This document shows, in pieces, positions 1-12,831 of a stretch of DNA of 64,000 nucleotides. Where the stretch lies: the NCBI RefSeq assembly GCF_028858725.1, contig NC_084769.1, forward strand, positions 11,037,501-11,101,500, given 5' to 3'. Source of the DNA: Colius striatus. Taxonomy: Eukaryota > Chordata > Aves > Coliiformes > Coliidae. Below the pieces are notes generated by a model that was given only the letters and a program-made list of their open reading frames with translations, did no database searches and was not told the origin of the DNA. Position numbers and translations under genes: made by a program. Within the stretch, counting starts at the first letter, position 1. Each line of letters begins with the position of its first letter.

Positions 1-3000
1 TTGTTCCCAGCAAAATCTTGTGTGCTTTGCTTCTCCAGGTACAGTTCCTGGCTACAGCCTCATCTTCATGCTCTCTTTCAGAAATCCTTTCTTTCATACC
101 ACAAAGGGGGTGCTGCAGCCAGTGTGGCCCTATTGCCATGTTTGCTGTACCCTGGCTATTTGTATGTGATAACTGCAAAGCCAGGGAATCTTATAAAGGG
201 TCTACAGTAGATTTACAGCTACAAGTCAGTGTGCTTAGCGGTGTGCCAGCAGGCACTACCTTGTCCCACTTTTGCCAGGTTGGAAGAGGTCCCTAAGGAA
301 TAAGTCTGTGTCATTGGTGGCTTCTGGTGGGTTGTGATGTGGCCTGAAACATCCCTGCAGGAGGAAGCAGTTTAAAGAGTGATTGAAGGGCTTTAAGGTG
401 TTGGTAGGAAGGCTGAGGACAGGCAGGACTCACAGCCCTGTGCACAAGGGAGTGCCTGTTGGTGTGGAGGCTGCAGGACAGTGGTGCCATGTAGGGGATC
501 TTCCCATCTGGTTGGACTCCTGGTGAGCTGGGGGTGGGGATGACACATGAGGGAGTGTGTGACCTAGACCCGTTGGGCTCCAGGATGCTGCTTGTGAGTG
601 CACCTCCAGGCTCAGCCCCATGTCAGGGGCTCTGGGGTCACATCTCCTGTAGCTGGATTATTTTGCAAGCAATTAAACTGCAATTTGTGCCAGCATGACT
701 GCTCTTACTCCCAATGTGAGGACAATTAAGTAAAGAGCAAAGCTTAATGACCAGAACCTTATTTGCTAGAGAGCAACTGAGATTTCTTCTTCCTCCTCTA
801 ATGTGTGTTTCTTTAAACATAAGGCACCTACCAAGAGGAAAAGGGGATTCACCCAAGATGAATCATGAAAACTTGCTAATTCCCTTAGGTATGTGGTCTC
901 TGCTGCTCTTTTGCTGCTACAGGCTTTCCTGTAGGTCTGAAAGAACTTCCCCCATGCAGATAAGTGGAAGCCATGACCCTCAGTAGAAACTATGCAAACA
1001 CAACGGGACAGCTTGACCGTGCAAGGTGGTGCTTTTAGGAGCAGCTGCTGAGTGGGGGAAGGATCCTAGCAGCTTTCTGCCCTTCCTCTCTCTCCTCCCC
1101 AGATTCCCTAGCTGTGGTGGATGATTTAAGGTTAACCTCCCTCAATTAATTTAGTTGTAGCTGTAAAAATTGGGCATCTTGCAGAGAATGGGAAGAGCAT
1201 GTGCAAATTCAGCAACAAGAGATCACAAAGTTACATTCCTGCTGTCTTAGATTCAAGGACAGCCAGCCATCTCTCTCTTTGGACAGCTGTGTCCAGCACA
1301 AGCAGGGTCTTCAGTTCCAGCAGGACAACTCAGGTGGCACCAGGATTCCAGTTAATTAGGAGTGATTTGATGTAGAGAAAGACTTGATGATTTGAGGCTA
1401 TTAACAATTTCCAGTAGTAAACAGCATCCACGGTGGCTTTTTTCTCTGTGTTGTTTCAAAGGGCTGCACCACCCTGAGCTGCTGCCTTGGAGGAGTTTTG
1501 GTGTGATGTAACTGTGGGCTGCTGCTGCTCGTCATTGGCTTCAGGATACTGCTCCTGCAAGGTCAAGTGCAATGATTGTACCTTTTGTCTTTTTCTGGTT
1601 TAGCTTCAAAGGCCACATTCCTCTAGCTCCAGATTATTACAAAAATCATCTTTCACTAGACTAAACTTTGAAGCTGTAGTTCTAACCACTTCATATGCCT
1701 ATGATCAGCGTTTCTGGTTGGATGACTCTGTCCTCTTTCTGTTTTGACCCAGCTTGTTGGCTCTTTTCACACTTAGTATTTTAACGTCACACCTTACTCT
1801 TTATTTGTGATTAAGAGAACGTTTGTATTCCCATCATAACACATTCTATTAAGTGAAAGGTGATGTTTTGAACTTGCTTTATAGGGTGGGTTTTCTTTTT
1901 CACTGTGTCTCCCAAATGATTTTATTTCTCTACTTTGGCACTAAATAAAACCTTCCCCCCCCCCCCCCCCTTCCTTTTTAAGGACATCAACCTAGTGATT
2001 TCTACAGGAACAATTCACCAGCATTAAGACTGCTCATTAGTATGCACAGCTATAGCACAAAGATGTTTAATTTTTTGACAGCCCCAGCTTTGTGAACTTC
2101 TCTGTAAACTGTGGGGAGAAAGCAGCCATTTTCATACATAAGTGGGCTGTACTACAAACAGACCAAGCAAGAACCAATCTGCAAAATATTGCCACTTTGC
2201 ATGCAATTAGGAACGAGATTGACTATCATATTGTTAATTAAATGTGCTCATTGAGTCGATCAAAAATGGCCAAGCTGACAGAAGGAAAGTGTCTTTGATC
2301 TACATCAAAATACACCTTTTTTTTTCCAAAGGAAGTCATAACTTTTAATGGTGCTTTCATATTCCAATAGCTGGCATTGATTTCAGCCTGTCAGCTTGCA
2401 TCTACTGCTGTTGATAAGGGGTCTTTGATAATATGGTGACTTCTTAAAAACAAAGCTGTTTTGTTTTTCTCCTGGAGATGTACAGATTTTTGGGTCACAG
2501 TGTTGGGTTTGCCCTTCTGTATTCAATGAGTGACCCAGAATCTCTTGCCCCTCTTTATTTCTTTATGCCATATTGTCAAGGTTATTGGCTAAATATCTTA
2601 TCAGGGTCTATTCTGTGCTTCTGGAAAATTGAGACTTGACTTTGACAGTGAGGGCCAACTGCAGAACTGCCAGCAGCTCTGCACCACTTGTCAGCCCACG
2701 GGAGGGGCTGCAGGAAAGACTCTGCCTCCTGTCTTGGGACAACACTTTACCCCACAGCTTTAACCCAGAAAAAAAATCCAGTGTGTCACCATTTGTTCTC
2801 TCCATTCATGTGCTTTCATCCCCTCACAGGCTCCTTTTCCACAGGCCCTTTGAAGCACTGATGGGATATTTTCTTCCACCATTTACTGCAGCTCCTCTGA
2901 GGCTGGGCAGGAGACTCTCTTTGCACCCAGGGACTGGTTTTTCTTCATCTGCTTGTTTGGGTTGGTGTACATGCATCCAGCCAGTAAACAAGGGCAGTTT

Positions 3001-6000
3001 ACTTGAGAAAGAAACACGATTTTAGTTATTACAAGCCATTTCAAATCGTTTATTTGACTTTTAAATGATTCTCAGCATTAAACTCTCATCTGCTTTGCAG
3101 ATGGAAAGCAGCACTCCCCAAACAGCCTTTATTGTCTGGGATCTCCCCAGCCCACACTCAAACCATTTTGATGTTCTTCTGACCACTTTCATTTCACGCT
3201 GTCCCTGTGGCTCAGCCAAACTCCCTGCATTTCCTCAACAGGCAATAATTGCCATTCTGGAGGCTTTCTGAGCTGGCATTTTACAGCCCAGCCTCCTAAC
3301 TGACCTCCCAAGCTTTCCAAATCAGCTTGGACATGAAGCATGAGGGTGTAGTGTCCTCCTTCAGGGTCTCACCTTCAGGATACAGTTGGTCCTTCTTGCT
3401 CCTCCTTCCAGAGGCTTATGTCAGGGTGAAAGTGCCTTCACAAATTCCATGCCAGGTGAGATGCTCTAGAGCCTGTAAGCTCTAGGAGCCCAGCAGAGAT
3501 GATGTTCTTCCATGAAGCCAGTTGGAAGTCATATGCAGTTTGAAAGCAGCGTTGGTGCTGTTAGCTGAAAACAACTTGGTGTTTCTACACCACTACCTCT
3601 AATGTTAAACAATTCCTGCCACGAGGTCACTAGGGAGAGACAATATCATGTGTGCAGCATCCCTTCCTCTTCCAAAGTGTGGACCCACAGAGAGAAGCTG
3701 AGGAGGGGCCTCTGTACTGGTGTAAAATACTGCCATGTATCAGCATGACATAGGTCACATTTTTCTTAATGCCCACACACAGCACCACGCTCCTTCCCAG
3801 GGATTGGTCTCTTCCTGTGTGCTTTGTGTTTTAAACAAATCTCTGGCAACAGTTCTGGTACATCTCTGAGATGTGTCCTGGAACTAACACCCCTCTGAGT
3901 TCAGTTCTTCATACCAGCTGAAATGTATAGATAATTGAGTGTTTAATGGTTGGAGTTATTACAGTAGTAAACAGGTGAAGTTAACTTTGGGTAAGACTTT
4001 GCTCTTCTGTTTGTAGATGCTGCCAATACTGTCATCTGGGTTGTAGACCCTTTGTCACTCTGTGTTACTGGAGACACACAGAAACAGGTAGATGCACCTC
4101 CTTCATAAATGTGCTCAGTTTTCTTGGGATGATAAGGCCATGATTTTACAAAGTCTGTTGAGGTTACTGCTTTGGGGCAAAGCAGTGTTTTTGGCTCAGG
4201 ACACATTCTCTATCTAAGACAGAAAACATTTGGATCAGACCTGTCTTCTGTTCTTCCAGCAATGCACAAGTACGACCAGGCAGTCCCCAGCCTGCTGAGA
4301 TGAATGGTGTCCTCTTAAAAACAAACACTCCTCCTTTTTGGCCCCTTTGCTGTCTTTTTTATAATGAACAATACTGGAAACAGAAGCTTTCTGGCTGCTT
4401 TCCCCTATTGCATGCCTGTTCTGTGTCCAAGAGCAGCCAGCTGGGTTGTGGTGTGAGTCCCCTGTGGGGTGGGGGCTGCTGGCCAGGAGGGTTTGGTGGC
4501 TCTTGCCTGAGTCCTTGTGCTGGCAGGAGCACTGTGGCTGGTGGCAGAAGGCTGCATGTCCTTCCCTCAGGGATGTGGGGTGTTGTGCTGAGGGACAGAG
4601 TGCAGCTGTGAAGGGCCCATGGGGGATGGCAGAGTATGGTACAAAGGGCTGATGCCTTGTAAGCTGAAGCAAACCTCTCTTTTTTCCTCTAGACTTCACG
4701 GTGTCTCATGTACCTATGTTGGTAAAACAGTTTCTGTCTGAAACCTTTTGGGTTTAGCATCAATGCTTTGGACCTATCATAGCAGAGAAGTCCCTCAGTT
4801 TAATCTCTTATGTACCTCCTTTGGTGTGTTTTTTTTAATGTGTTTTGGGTTGGGTTTTCTGGGTTTTCTTTAGTTTTAAATATCCCACCTTTAGTTTGAC
4901 AGTTCAGAGAAGGTCCCTTTATTCTACAGTACGAGACAGGGAGAAGCTCCTGATCAGTCTGTACCAGACATTACTTCATGTGCTTCTATTCTGCCTCCCT
5001 TGTTTTTCTCTGAAGATAATAATCCCAATCTTTTCCATCTCCCATGAATTTCCATGCCCTTGATCCTGTGTGTTGCTCTTTGAGTCCTCTGAGGCTCCCA
5101 GTCTCTTTGAGAAGGCTGGACCACAGCAGGCTGCTTGAGGTTGTACCACAGATCTATGTCAAGATACCTTTTTATTGCTCTTCATCCTGTTTTATCTGCT
5201 TGCTTATTTTATCTGCACACTGAAAGGATGGAGTTGCACAACAGAGAACAATGCTGGGTGGTACCTGGGGGCAAAGGCAGTGATCCAGGTTACTCCCTAA
5301 AGCATTGCTTGTATATTTGCCCAATCTGTTTAGACTGCCAGTGACTCCATGGCCCTTATAGGCCCTCCTAGTGAATTGTGACATTTGCTGTTAGAAAAAG
5401 AGAAACAACCCGCCAAACCTATCCTAAAGTTTCCTTGCTGCAATTTACATCTTATATGGGCAGGGAAAACAACTTTTTTCCCTTGTCTCTGTGCTGGCCT
5501 CTTACACTTTTGAAGACTCGTGTTTCCCCTTTAGCACTCTGCTTGGGAACAATGCAGTTCATTTAGGTCTTTTTGGTTATGTTCTCTAAAGCTCTTGTTG
5601 TTCTCCCTGTCCTTTCTGACTGGGACATGTCTTTCCTGAGCTTCATTCCCCAAACCAGATGTAACACTTCTAGTTGAAATTGTAATGTTTTTCAATGTAG
5701 ACCAAGTGGAAATGATTCACAGATTGATTCCAAATGATTCCTTTGTGTCTTTACAAGGTACAAGCCAGTTCACACAAAAGGATGTGATGTGCACATCAGT
5801 TCAGCCAGCTTGTGAACAACTGTACTGCCTTGTTCAACCATCTTCTGAAATATTGCTGTCCTGTAGCTCAGCTGTAGATTCAGTTCAGGTCCTTTCCTCT
5901 GTTCTTACTAAGCTGAGCTCTGACTTCTCCATCTTACTCCTAGACTATCAAAATGAAGCTGATTCTCTGAACCTGGACCCCAGCCATTCTTGCAGCTATT

Positions 6001-7233
6001 TCCAGATTGGTGCAACCTGAAAATTTAGTAGTCTTCATCCTCCAGTTGAGTCTTCCTTGTATTTTGAAAGAAAATTGGTTGTAACTACTTGCAAGAAGGG
6101 CTTAATAATTTGCATTGGCCTTGGAGAAATTACAGTCTACTTCCCATTTGATGAGGAAAGCATGTAGAAAGTTACTTATCAACAGTTCTACCTTCTTGCC
6201 TTTCCCTGCCAAGACCCTCCCCACCTGAAGCTGTACCTTAGCCATTTTTCATTTGTAGGCATCTCAGCAGTTTGCCTTTTCTCCTAAATACACAACTTCT
6301 TGCAGATAAAATGAGCTTCCTTGGCCATTATGTTGTCCATTCATCAAGCTTTTTTGAAGGTCTCTAAAGTTTCCTTTAGTCTCCTCTGTGGCCTGGTTGA
6401 CTTAGGAAAGCATAGGCATGAATAGTCATATCCTAGTTTAGCATTAACCTTCTCCCAATCTGTGCTGTAACAAACAACATGAAATGGATTTAATGTGGAG
6501 GACTGAGGCCTTTGCTGATGCTCTGATGAAAAGATCCATCTAACCCTCCTCTGCTTTCTCCCTCCTGGACAAATTCAGACATCATAAATTGTCACATACC
6601 TTTTGGAAGACAAAGTAACCTTATATTTTTCCTTATTCCATATCTTACTAATACAATCAGCAATTCAAAGAGAGTAGTGAGATCTGATTTTCATGTACAA
6701 AGCCATACTTGCCATAACATGGTCTTTCAAGTGTTTGGACAGACCCTTCTGACCAATTGGCAGGGGCAGATGTGTGGCTGCACAGCTCGTTGGCAGCCCG
6801 GTTGTTTCAGCTTCTGACAGTCACGGATATGCTCTGTATGATTTGCAGAATGGTTCATGGCCTGTGTGGTTCCAACATTTCCTTATTATTCTGATGTGAT
6901 TTTTGAGAGTACTACCAGAGAAGACTAGTAAAAGGAAGGCACCTCTGTGATGGTTTTTTATTATGAGACTGTAAAACTCTAAACCCTTTCTTTTTAATGT
7001 GTTGGGCAATTAACACAGAGTTCCAGTTCCAATTTTAAGGCATTTTTTTTCACTTCAAGAATCTCTCTCTGTTTGTACTTCAAGATCCATTTGTGCCCTT
7101 ATTTTCCTTCACTGCCAACAGGAATATGAGATTTTCCTATTTCACTGGCTTTCAGATTCAGATATGTATACTCTGCTGGCTTTCTTACTGGCTCAAGTAA
7201 GGTATGGAAATGATCCCATTTAGAATAATGGCT
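1..7233. other. 5' flanking intergenic DNA
   Basis: I see no supported exon in this stretch. The open frames are short, have no recognisable domain and lack matching splice signals. It holds a 16-base poly-C run (1955-1970) and an AT-rich block at about 2010-2440 dense in homeodomain-like and TCF-like motifs, described in the findings. In human the gene upstream of ZNF148 is SNX4, with its 3' end facing ZNF148, so 3' flank of SNX4 is expected in this direction, but I recognise no SNX4 sequence here. Confidence 0.6.
1955..1970. repeat. Poly-C homopolymer
   Basis: This is an uninterrupted run of 16 C residues following an AATAAAACC sequence. Its length may be unreliable because homopolymers are prone to sequencing error. 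Confidence 0.9.
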
Positions 7234-7870
7234 AGAATCACAGAATCATTTCAGCTGGAAGAGACCTTTAAGATCATTGACTCAGCCTTTGTCACAGCCC
7301 TATCAACCACTAGACCATTCCTTTGGGTGCCACATCCACCCATCCCTTAAACATCTCCAGGGACAGTGACTCCAGCACCTCCCTGGGCAGCCCATTTCAA
7401 TGCCTGACAACCCTTGCAGGAAACAAATTCCTCCTCAGATCCAGCCTGAACCTCCCCTGGCACAACCTGAGGCTGTTTCCTTATGTTCTATTGATTGTCA
7501 TGAGGGAGAACAGACCGAACCCTGCCTTGCTGCAACTTCCTTTCAGGTAGTTGTAGAGAGCAAAAAGGTCTCCCCTGAGCCTTCTTTTCTCCAGGCTCAA
7601 CAGCCCCAGATCCCTTAGCCGTTCCTCATGAGATGGGCTCCAAATCCTTTACTAGCTTGACAACCCTCCTCTGGATCCTTCCAGCACCTCAATGTCCTTT
7701 TTGTAGAGAAGGGCCCAAAACTGGACACAGTATTTGAGATGTGACCTCACCAAAGCTGAGTACAAGAGATTGATCACCTCCCTGTTCCTGCTGAGCACTG
7801 ATCCTGATCCAGGCCAGGATGCCATTACTGGGCACACTGCTGGCTCATGTTCATCCTGGGACTGTGACAT
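7234..7870 (-). mobile_element. CR1 LINE 3' fragment (older copy)
   Basis: The left edge has the reverse complement of the CR1 3' tail (AGAATCACAGAATCA, then a GGAAGAGACC block). The minus strand then reads back through the 3' UTR into the C-terminal part of the reverse transcriptase ORF, with [18 protein letters not shown] visible around 7730-7830. The frame is broken by stops and indels, so the copy is dead. It is more diverged from the CR1 pattern than the copies in ZNF148 intron 1. The right boundary is approximate. Confidence 0.85.
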
Positions 7871-8830
7871 CCTCTTGGACTTCATAGTTTTCAGCACTAT
7901 CTGTGTCATCTCCAAAAAGCTTAATTGATTTTTATGGTTTAGTTTTCCCCATTGTCATCACTGCATCACAGTCTGGCATCCCACCTGCTCTTTGATTCTT
8001 TGAGTTTGGCTTTTAATCATATAAATGCTTGTGAAGAGGTGTGAATCTGAACTTAAGATACTGTAGTTGCTTTGCACAAGCTGTCAGTGCATGTTGGGTG
8101 GGTGGTGTGATGCAGCCTACACCACTCGACTGTAAACTAAGAGTATTGACACCAAGTAGATAGGAAGTTGCTGATTATTCTGCACTGAGTAACCTCCCCA
8201 TGTGGACAAGCCCTTAGCTAATGGTTCAGCTACTGCTCTCTTAAGAGTTAGATCCACTATAATGCTTCAAACTGAAGAACTCAGTTGCAGTGGAACACTT
8301 GGGAAAGATTAAGACAAATTAAGTAAAGGTGTGACATTAAATTGCATTACTTAAAGCCCACCACATCCCTGTGTGGATGCTCTCTCTTTAACAGATAAAA
8401 TATCCCCAGCTTCCTTTACATTTAATTCTGGAAGACTTAATCCTGACATGTTCATGCTGGGGTTTAAGGCCTTCTTCCTTTCCTATCTGCAGTTAATTCA
8501 GCTTAAATACCTTGGGTAGACAGCCAAGCTAAGTTAAGACTAGATGAGTTTCTGCTCAGCTTCTGACTTGTGTTTTAAGGCAGAGAAATTGGTTCTCTAA
8601 ATTCTGCCTCATTGTGTCATTTGACAATTTATTTTAGCCAGAGTACTACATTATCATCATTTTGGTTGGTTTTTCTGCCTATTAGGCATCTCAGCATGGG
8701 ACATTAAACATCCTGTTTCTTCTAATCTGGAGATTTATAATGCTGATTTTACAGAGTGACACGTGGGACCAAGTCAGACATGCTACAGATGTTTGAATGT
8801 CTGATGTTTACACAGACCCATCTTGACTGA
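7871..8830. other. Intergenic spacer
   Basis: This is unique-looking AT-rich DNA between two CR1 fragments. I see no exon, RNA gene or repeat that can be supported. Confidence 0.5.
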
Positions 8831-9329
8831 TCACAGAATCAAAGAAAGCTAGGGATTTAGAAGGGACCTTTAGAGATCATCCAGCCCAACCCCCTGCAGA
8901 AGCAGGTTCACTTACATCAGGTCACACAGGAATGTGTCCAGGCATGTTTTGAAGACCTCCAGAGAAGGAACCTCCACACCCTCCCTGGGCAGCCTGTGCC
9001 AGGGCTCCCTCACCCAACAGTGAAATAGTTTTCTATTATGTTTAAATGGAACTTTCTGTGTTTTAGCTTCATCCCATTACCCCTTGTCCTGCTGCTAGAT
9101 ACAAAAGAAAAAAAGTGAGGCCCTAATCTCCTGCCTCCCACCATTTATATACTTATAAATATTAATAAGATTGCCCCTCAGTCTTCTCCAGACTAAACAG
9201 CCCCAGTTCCCGCAGCCTTTCCTCATAAGGAAGATGCTCCAGTCCCCTGATCATCTTGGTCGCCCCTGTGCTGGGCTCTCTCCAGCAGTTCCCTCTCTCT
9301 TGAGCTGAAGAGCCCAGAACTGGACACAG
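8831..9329 (-). mobile_element. CR1 LINE 3' fragment
   Basis: Reverse-oriented CR1 beginning with TCACAGAATC and the GGGACCTTTAGAGATCAT block. On the minus strand it runs through the 3' UTR into the end of the ORF2 C-terminus ([20 protein letters not shown] at about 9190-9260). It is 5'-truncated, as is usual for CR1, ending near the CCAGAACTGGACACAG block. Frameshifts and stops show it is inactive. Another minus copy lies about 1 kb to its left. Confidence 0.93.
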
Positions 9330-11640
9330 AATGAGATTATTAACTGTGAGTTGCGACATTGTCATGGGAAGGAGGAGAAGATGGACACATTTATACCTGT
9401 TTTACATGAGGAACAAGAGAAAAGGAGCAAGGACACCTAACCCTGAGCAGAGTCAGTAGGACAAGCTGCCTCACTAGGCTTTGTCCATCGCTCCAAAGGC
9501 CCAGACAAAGGGCTCTGTGGGTATATGGGAAGGGAGTGGAAAAAGGTCCCCTTGGTGCTTGTTGATTTACCTGTCTGTGGGCAAAAGGATGGAGCAGTAG
9601 GCCCACGATAACAAGACATTCAAACAAGAAATTGTTTGAAAAACTGGAAGAGGATTTAAAAAAGAGTTACAGGGTTAAAAATCCTGATACAAGCTCCTAA
9701 ACCCAAGATCTAAAACTAATGATGAGAAGCTCACACCCCATGAATTCAGACAAATACAAAGGCATAACTTTAAGTCAAGCTTAGTGGCCATCTCAAAAAC
9801 CTACCTAACCCATGGGCTGCTCTCTCAGGTTCCAAGACTGGATCTTCCCACATCAGTTGCTACTTCACCAGAAGTTACTGGCTTGACTGGAGGCACAGAT
9901 TTCTGAAGGAAACCCTTCAGTTTGTCATGCATGAGGTCAAACAAATCAGTTCTGCTTGTTCTACACAGTTACTTCTGAAGCCACTTCCCGATTAAGACTT
10001 TTCAAAGCACACATATATGTTCCAATGCTTCCCCAGAGCCACTCTTTTTAATATATAGCCTTCTCCTGCTTCCTATTTTTCTTGGGTTTTAGATTTATAC
10101 AGAAAAGAGAAGTTAAAAAAAAAAGGGGGGGGGAGGGTAGAGGGAAGGGAAAGAAGTGCCTTTTACTTTCCATGATTTAGCCCTCCTAAACCACAGAACC
10201 TGAAAGGGACTGTGCTCCACGCTGCACACACATTATTGCCTTTTAGAGGGTTTCTCATGAGTGGGCAACTTCTGGAATTCAGAAAGGAGAGGGAAGACTA
10301 TATTAAAGACTATGAAATTTTTCCCTAGGGAAAAAGCAGAGTTTGTCTGCTATTTACAGAGCTGTGCTAAGGGAAAAAATATAGGTCATAATGCAAGTGC
10401 TCCTTTAAGCTTCTCAAGCTACTGGCTTTCTATGTGGAATACAGAAAATATTTCTGCTTTATTATGTTGAAAACACTACTACTAATAAATAAACACCAAG
10501 GTATTAAATGTGTGTCAAAGCACTAATACAAACAGCACTCTGTATTTGCCACAGCTGTGTGATTGGGTGAGGAATTGCCATCATTTGGAAAATAAGGGAG
10601 ACAAAGGTCCAAGGTCTGATGCATCCCCTACCTTGGTGGGGGGGAATTCCAGGCAGAGAAAGGCCTGCAAGATTCTCTCTCAATGTAACAATTTGAAGGT
10701 GCTTAGTTCCTCTTAAACCAACAGAAAACTCCACCCTAACCCAAACTGACATTTCAAAAGCGCAGCTTGTCTCACTTAAGGTCAGAAAATGGTAGGAGGG
10801 TAATGAACAGAACCCAAAGATGCTGAGCCTTACTCCTTTGCATTAAGCACAAGGCAGGCTTTCTTCTTCATGTTACACTGCTAATTGCCAAACAAAATTT
10901 TCTGAAAAGCAGCTTCCAATGGATGTGCCCTTGGAGAAACACTTGTGCTCACCCTGCAGAAAGCTTGAATTCCTCAGTGTATGTTAAAAAAAACCAAGCT
11001 TTAGTGCTGAGTTCCCTGACTCAGACTTAATGGAACTCAAAAGAATTTTTAACAACTGAAAATGAACAGAGTCACCAAATTAATTGTCTTTGAAGCAAAT
11101 AAAACAAAACAAATGAAAGCTGCATAAATGTACATCTTCCCTCTGTTCCTAAAACTCCGTTTCTGGAAATTAAAAGGTTTCCCATTTTATTAGCAAGCAG
11201 GTTAATGATACTTCTTGTATTTATGTGATATTGTAGATGACTGTGTGAAATGTGGCCATGTTTTATTAACTCCTTCCTCTGGTCATATGGATTAAATACT
11301 CAGCAGGATTATTTAGAAATACATGTAGTGCATAAAGTCACGGCAGACCTTCAGACTGGGTCCTAATGCTGTGAATATTTTCTCCTTGCTGCAATTTATG
11401 GATGGCACAATCTCTGACCTGCACAGGGATGCAGCACCTTACTAACAGATCTCGTTAAAGGAACTAGAAGCCTCACATAAAGCTGACTCATCAGGCAGAT
11501 GCATCTTACTTTCTAACAGGACCTGAATGAAGGGCGTAAGCCTTGTCACCGAGACAGGGTGATCCTGGAGGACAACATGGGAATACCTAAGCTTGTAGCA
11601 AAAAAGCTTTGGGCTGCTGCTGACTGGCTGACTCACAAAG
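9330..11640. other. Intergenic DNA upstream of the ZNF148 CpG island
   Basis: No supported coding exon. It includes an A-run followed by a G-rich run near 10117-10150. The rest is ordinary low-CpG sequence. Proximal regulatory sites may be present, but none can be called from this sequence alone. Confidence 0.5.
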
Positions 11641-11776
11641 CTAAGCCCAACGAAGCTGGTAAATTCTACCCAATCGAGTTTATGCAGATTTTGGCTTCAA
11701 TCCAGCAGAGCACTTAAGCACATGCTTAATTATAAGCAAGTGACATAAAGCAATTTAGTTAAGCACGTGTTTAAGC
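11641..11776. repeat. Ancient amniote interspersed repeat with palindromic TTAAGCAC..TTAA units
   Basis: Two 16-base near-palindromes, TTAAGCACATGCTTAA at 11714-11729 and TTAAGCACGTGTTTAA at 11759-11774, are spaced 45 bases apart. They are preceded by a TTCAATCCAGCAGAGCAC segment. The phrase 'CCAGCA(A)AGCACTTAAGCACATGCTTAA' is, from memory, a common element of old dispersed repeats in turtle, crocodile and bird DNA. The assignment rests on recall and needs a repeat-library search. Boundaries are approximate. Confidence 0.5.
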
Positions 11777-12599
11777 GCGTCGCTGAGCAGAGGACTTTAT
11801 TTAGAGAAACGTGGAAAAGTTGGTAACCCCTCGAAGTAACAGAGTAGAGAGGCAAGAGAGCCCAGGGCACAGGCAGAGCTGTAAAGGTGCAGACGGTTTG
11901 GGTGGAGAGTTATTGCAAGGAACGCGCGGGCTTTAAGGACATTTGGCCTCTAGCAGTTTTCCCAATTGTTTACTGCGTGGGGTCAGGGACAACATGACGA
12001 TGGGTGAGACTGCAGCCCTGAAAACTCATCGCGGGTCTTCTAGACAGGTGTGGAGAGCCTGGGGAGTCCCCACGGCCACCATCTCCTGCCAGCACACCGG
12101 TGGTCCGGGCGCTCCGGCAGGAAGCGAGCTGCGTCGGGTGAGGGGAAGCGGGCCAGCCGAGGGAGCGGGGTTTACTTCAGCCTCCTCCCTGGCACCGCCT
12201 GCGGCCGCTCCGGCCTGCTCTCCCCCGAGAGCTCCTGCTGGGCACGAAGCCGTTGTAACGGCAGCGAGGGAACGCGATGGCAGCAGCCCCAGGCTCTCCG
12301 GCAGCACCATCGCCTCTCCCGGGGCCCGGAGAGCCTCTCTCGCCCCGCCTCCCCCGAGGGCAGGCGCGGGGCAGTGCTGCCGGCGAGGCTTCCCACGGCC
12401 GCGCCAGCCTCTTGACCCCCGCATAACCCGCGCCGCCGGCCCCGCCCGCAGCCCCGGCCCCGCTCCCGGCCGCAGCGGGAGGCCCGGCCCGGCTCCGCTC
12501 TCCTCCTCGCTTGGCCGCGCCGCCGGTCCTCCCGGCGCGTTTCCCATGCTGCACCGCGGCGCGGCGGCGCTCTGGCCGGGCTGTCGCTGTCACCGCCAG

Positions 12600-12831
12600 G
12601 AGGAGGCTGAGGGAAGGCGCCGCGCGCCCCGCTGGAGCAGGAAGGAGCAGCCGCCGCCAACTTCCCCTCGGCCTCCCCTCCCCCGCCGCCGCCGCCGCCT
12701 CCCCTCCCCCGCGCCCCGCCGCCTCCCCGCCATGCCCGGGGCCGCGGCACGGGCCCTCTGAGCCGCCGCCGCCGCGCCCCGGCCCGGCCCGGCCCGGCAC
12801 GGCCCGCCTTCTCTTCGCAGCTCTGCGGCCG
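12600..12831 (+). other. ZNF148: Probable non-coding first exon of ZNF148 (5' UTR)
   Basis: The 3' edge is supported by a strong donor, CTGCGGCCG|GTAAGTGCC. The 5' edge is not determinable and the given start is nominal. The exon would contain a pyrimidine-rich stretch with a (CCG)n run at 12681-12700 and a nine-codon upstream ORF (12732-12761). It is assigned to ZNF148 because it is the only promoter-like sequence upstream on this strand and human ZNF148 also starts with untranslated exons. Further 5' UTR exons may lie in the following 22 kb but could not be recognised. Confidence 0.6.
12732..12761 (+). other. Nine-codon upstream ORF in the 5' UTR exon
   Basis: An ATG with G at -3 (CCGCCATGC) opens a nine-residue frame, MPGAAARAL, closed by TGA 70 bases before the splice donor. 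If the transcription start lies upstream of it, ribosomes would meet this frame before the ZNF148 start codon. Whether it is transcribed depends on the unmapped start site. Confidence 0.4.

Noticed and set aside
2636-3025. 129-codon + strand open frame in the 5' flank
   Set aside because: It has no domain or splice signals at its edges, an overlapping open frame on the other strand and no resemblance to SNX4 or another known neighbour.
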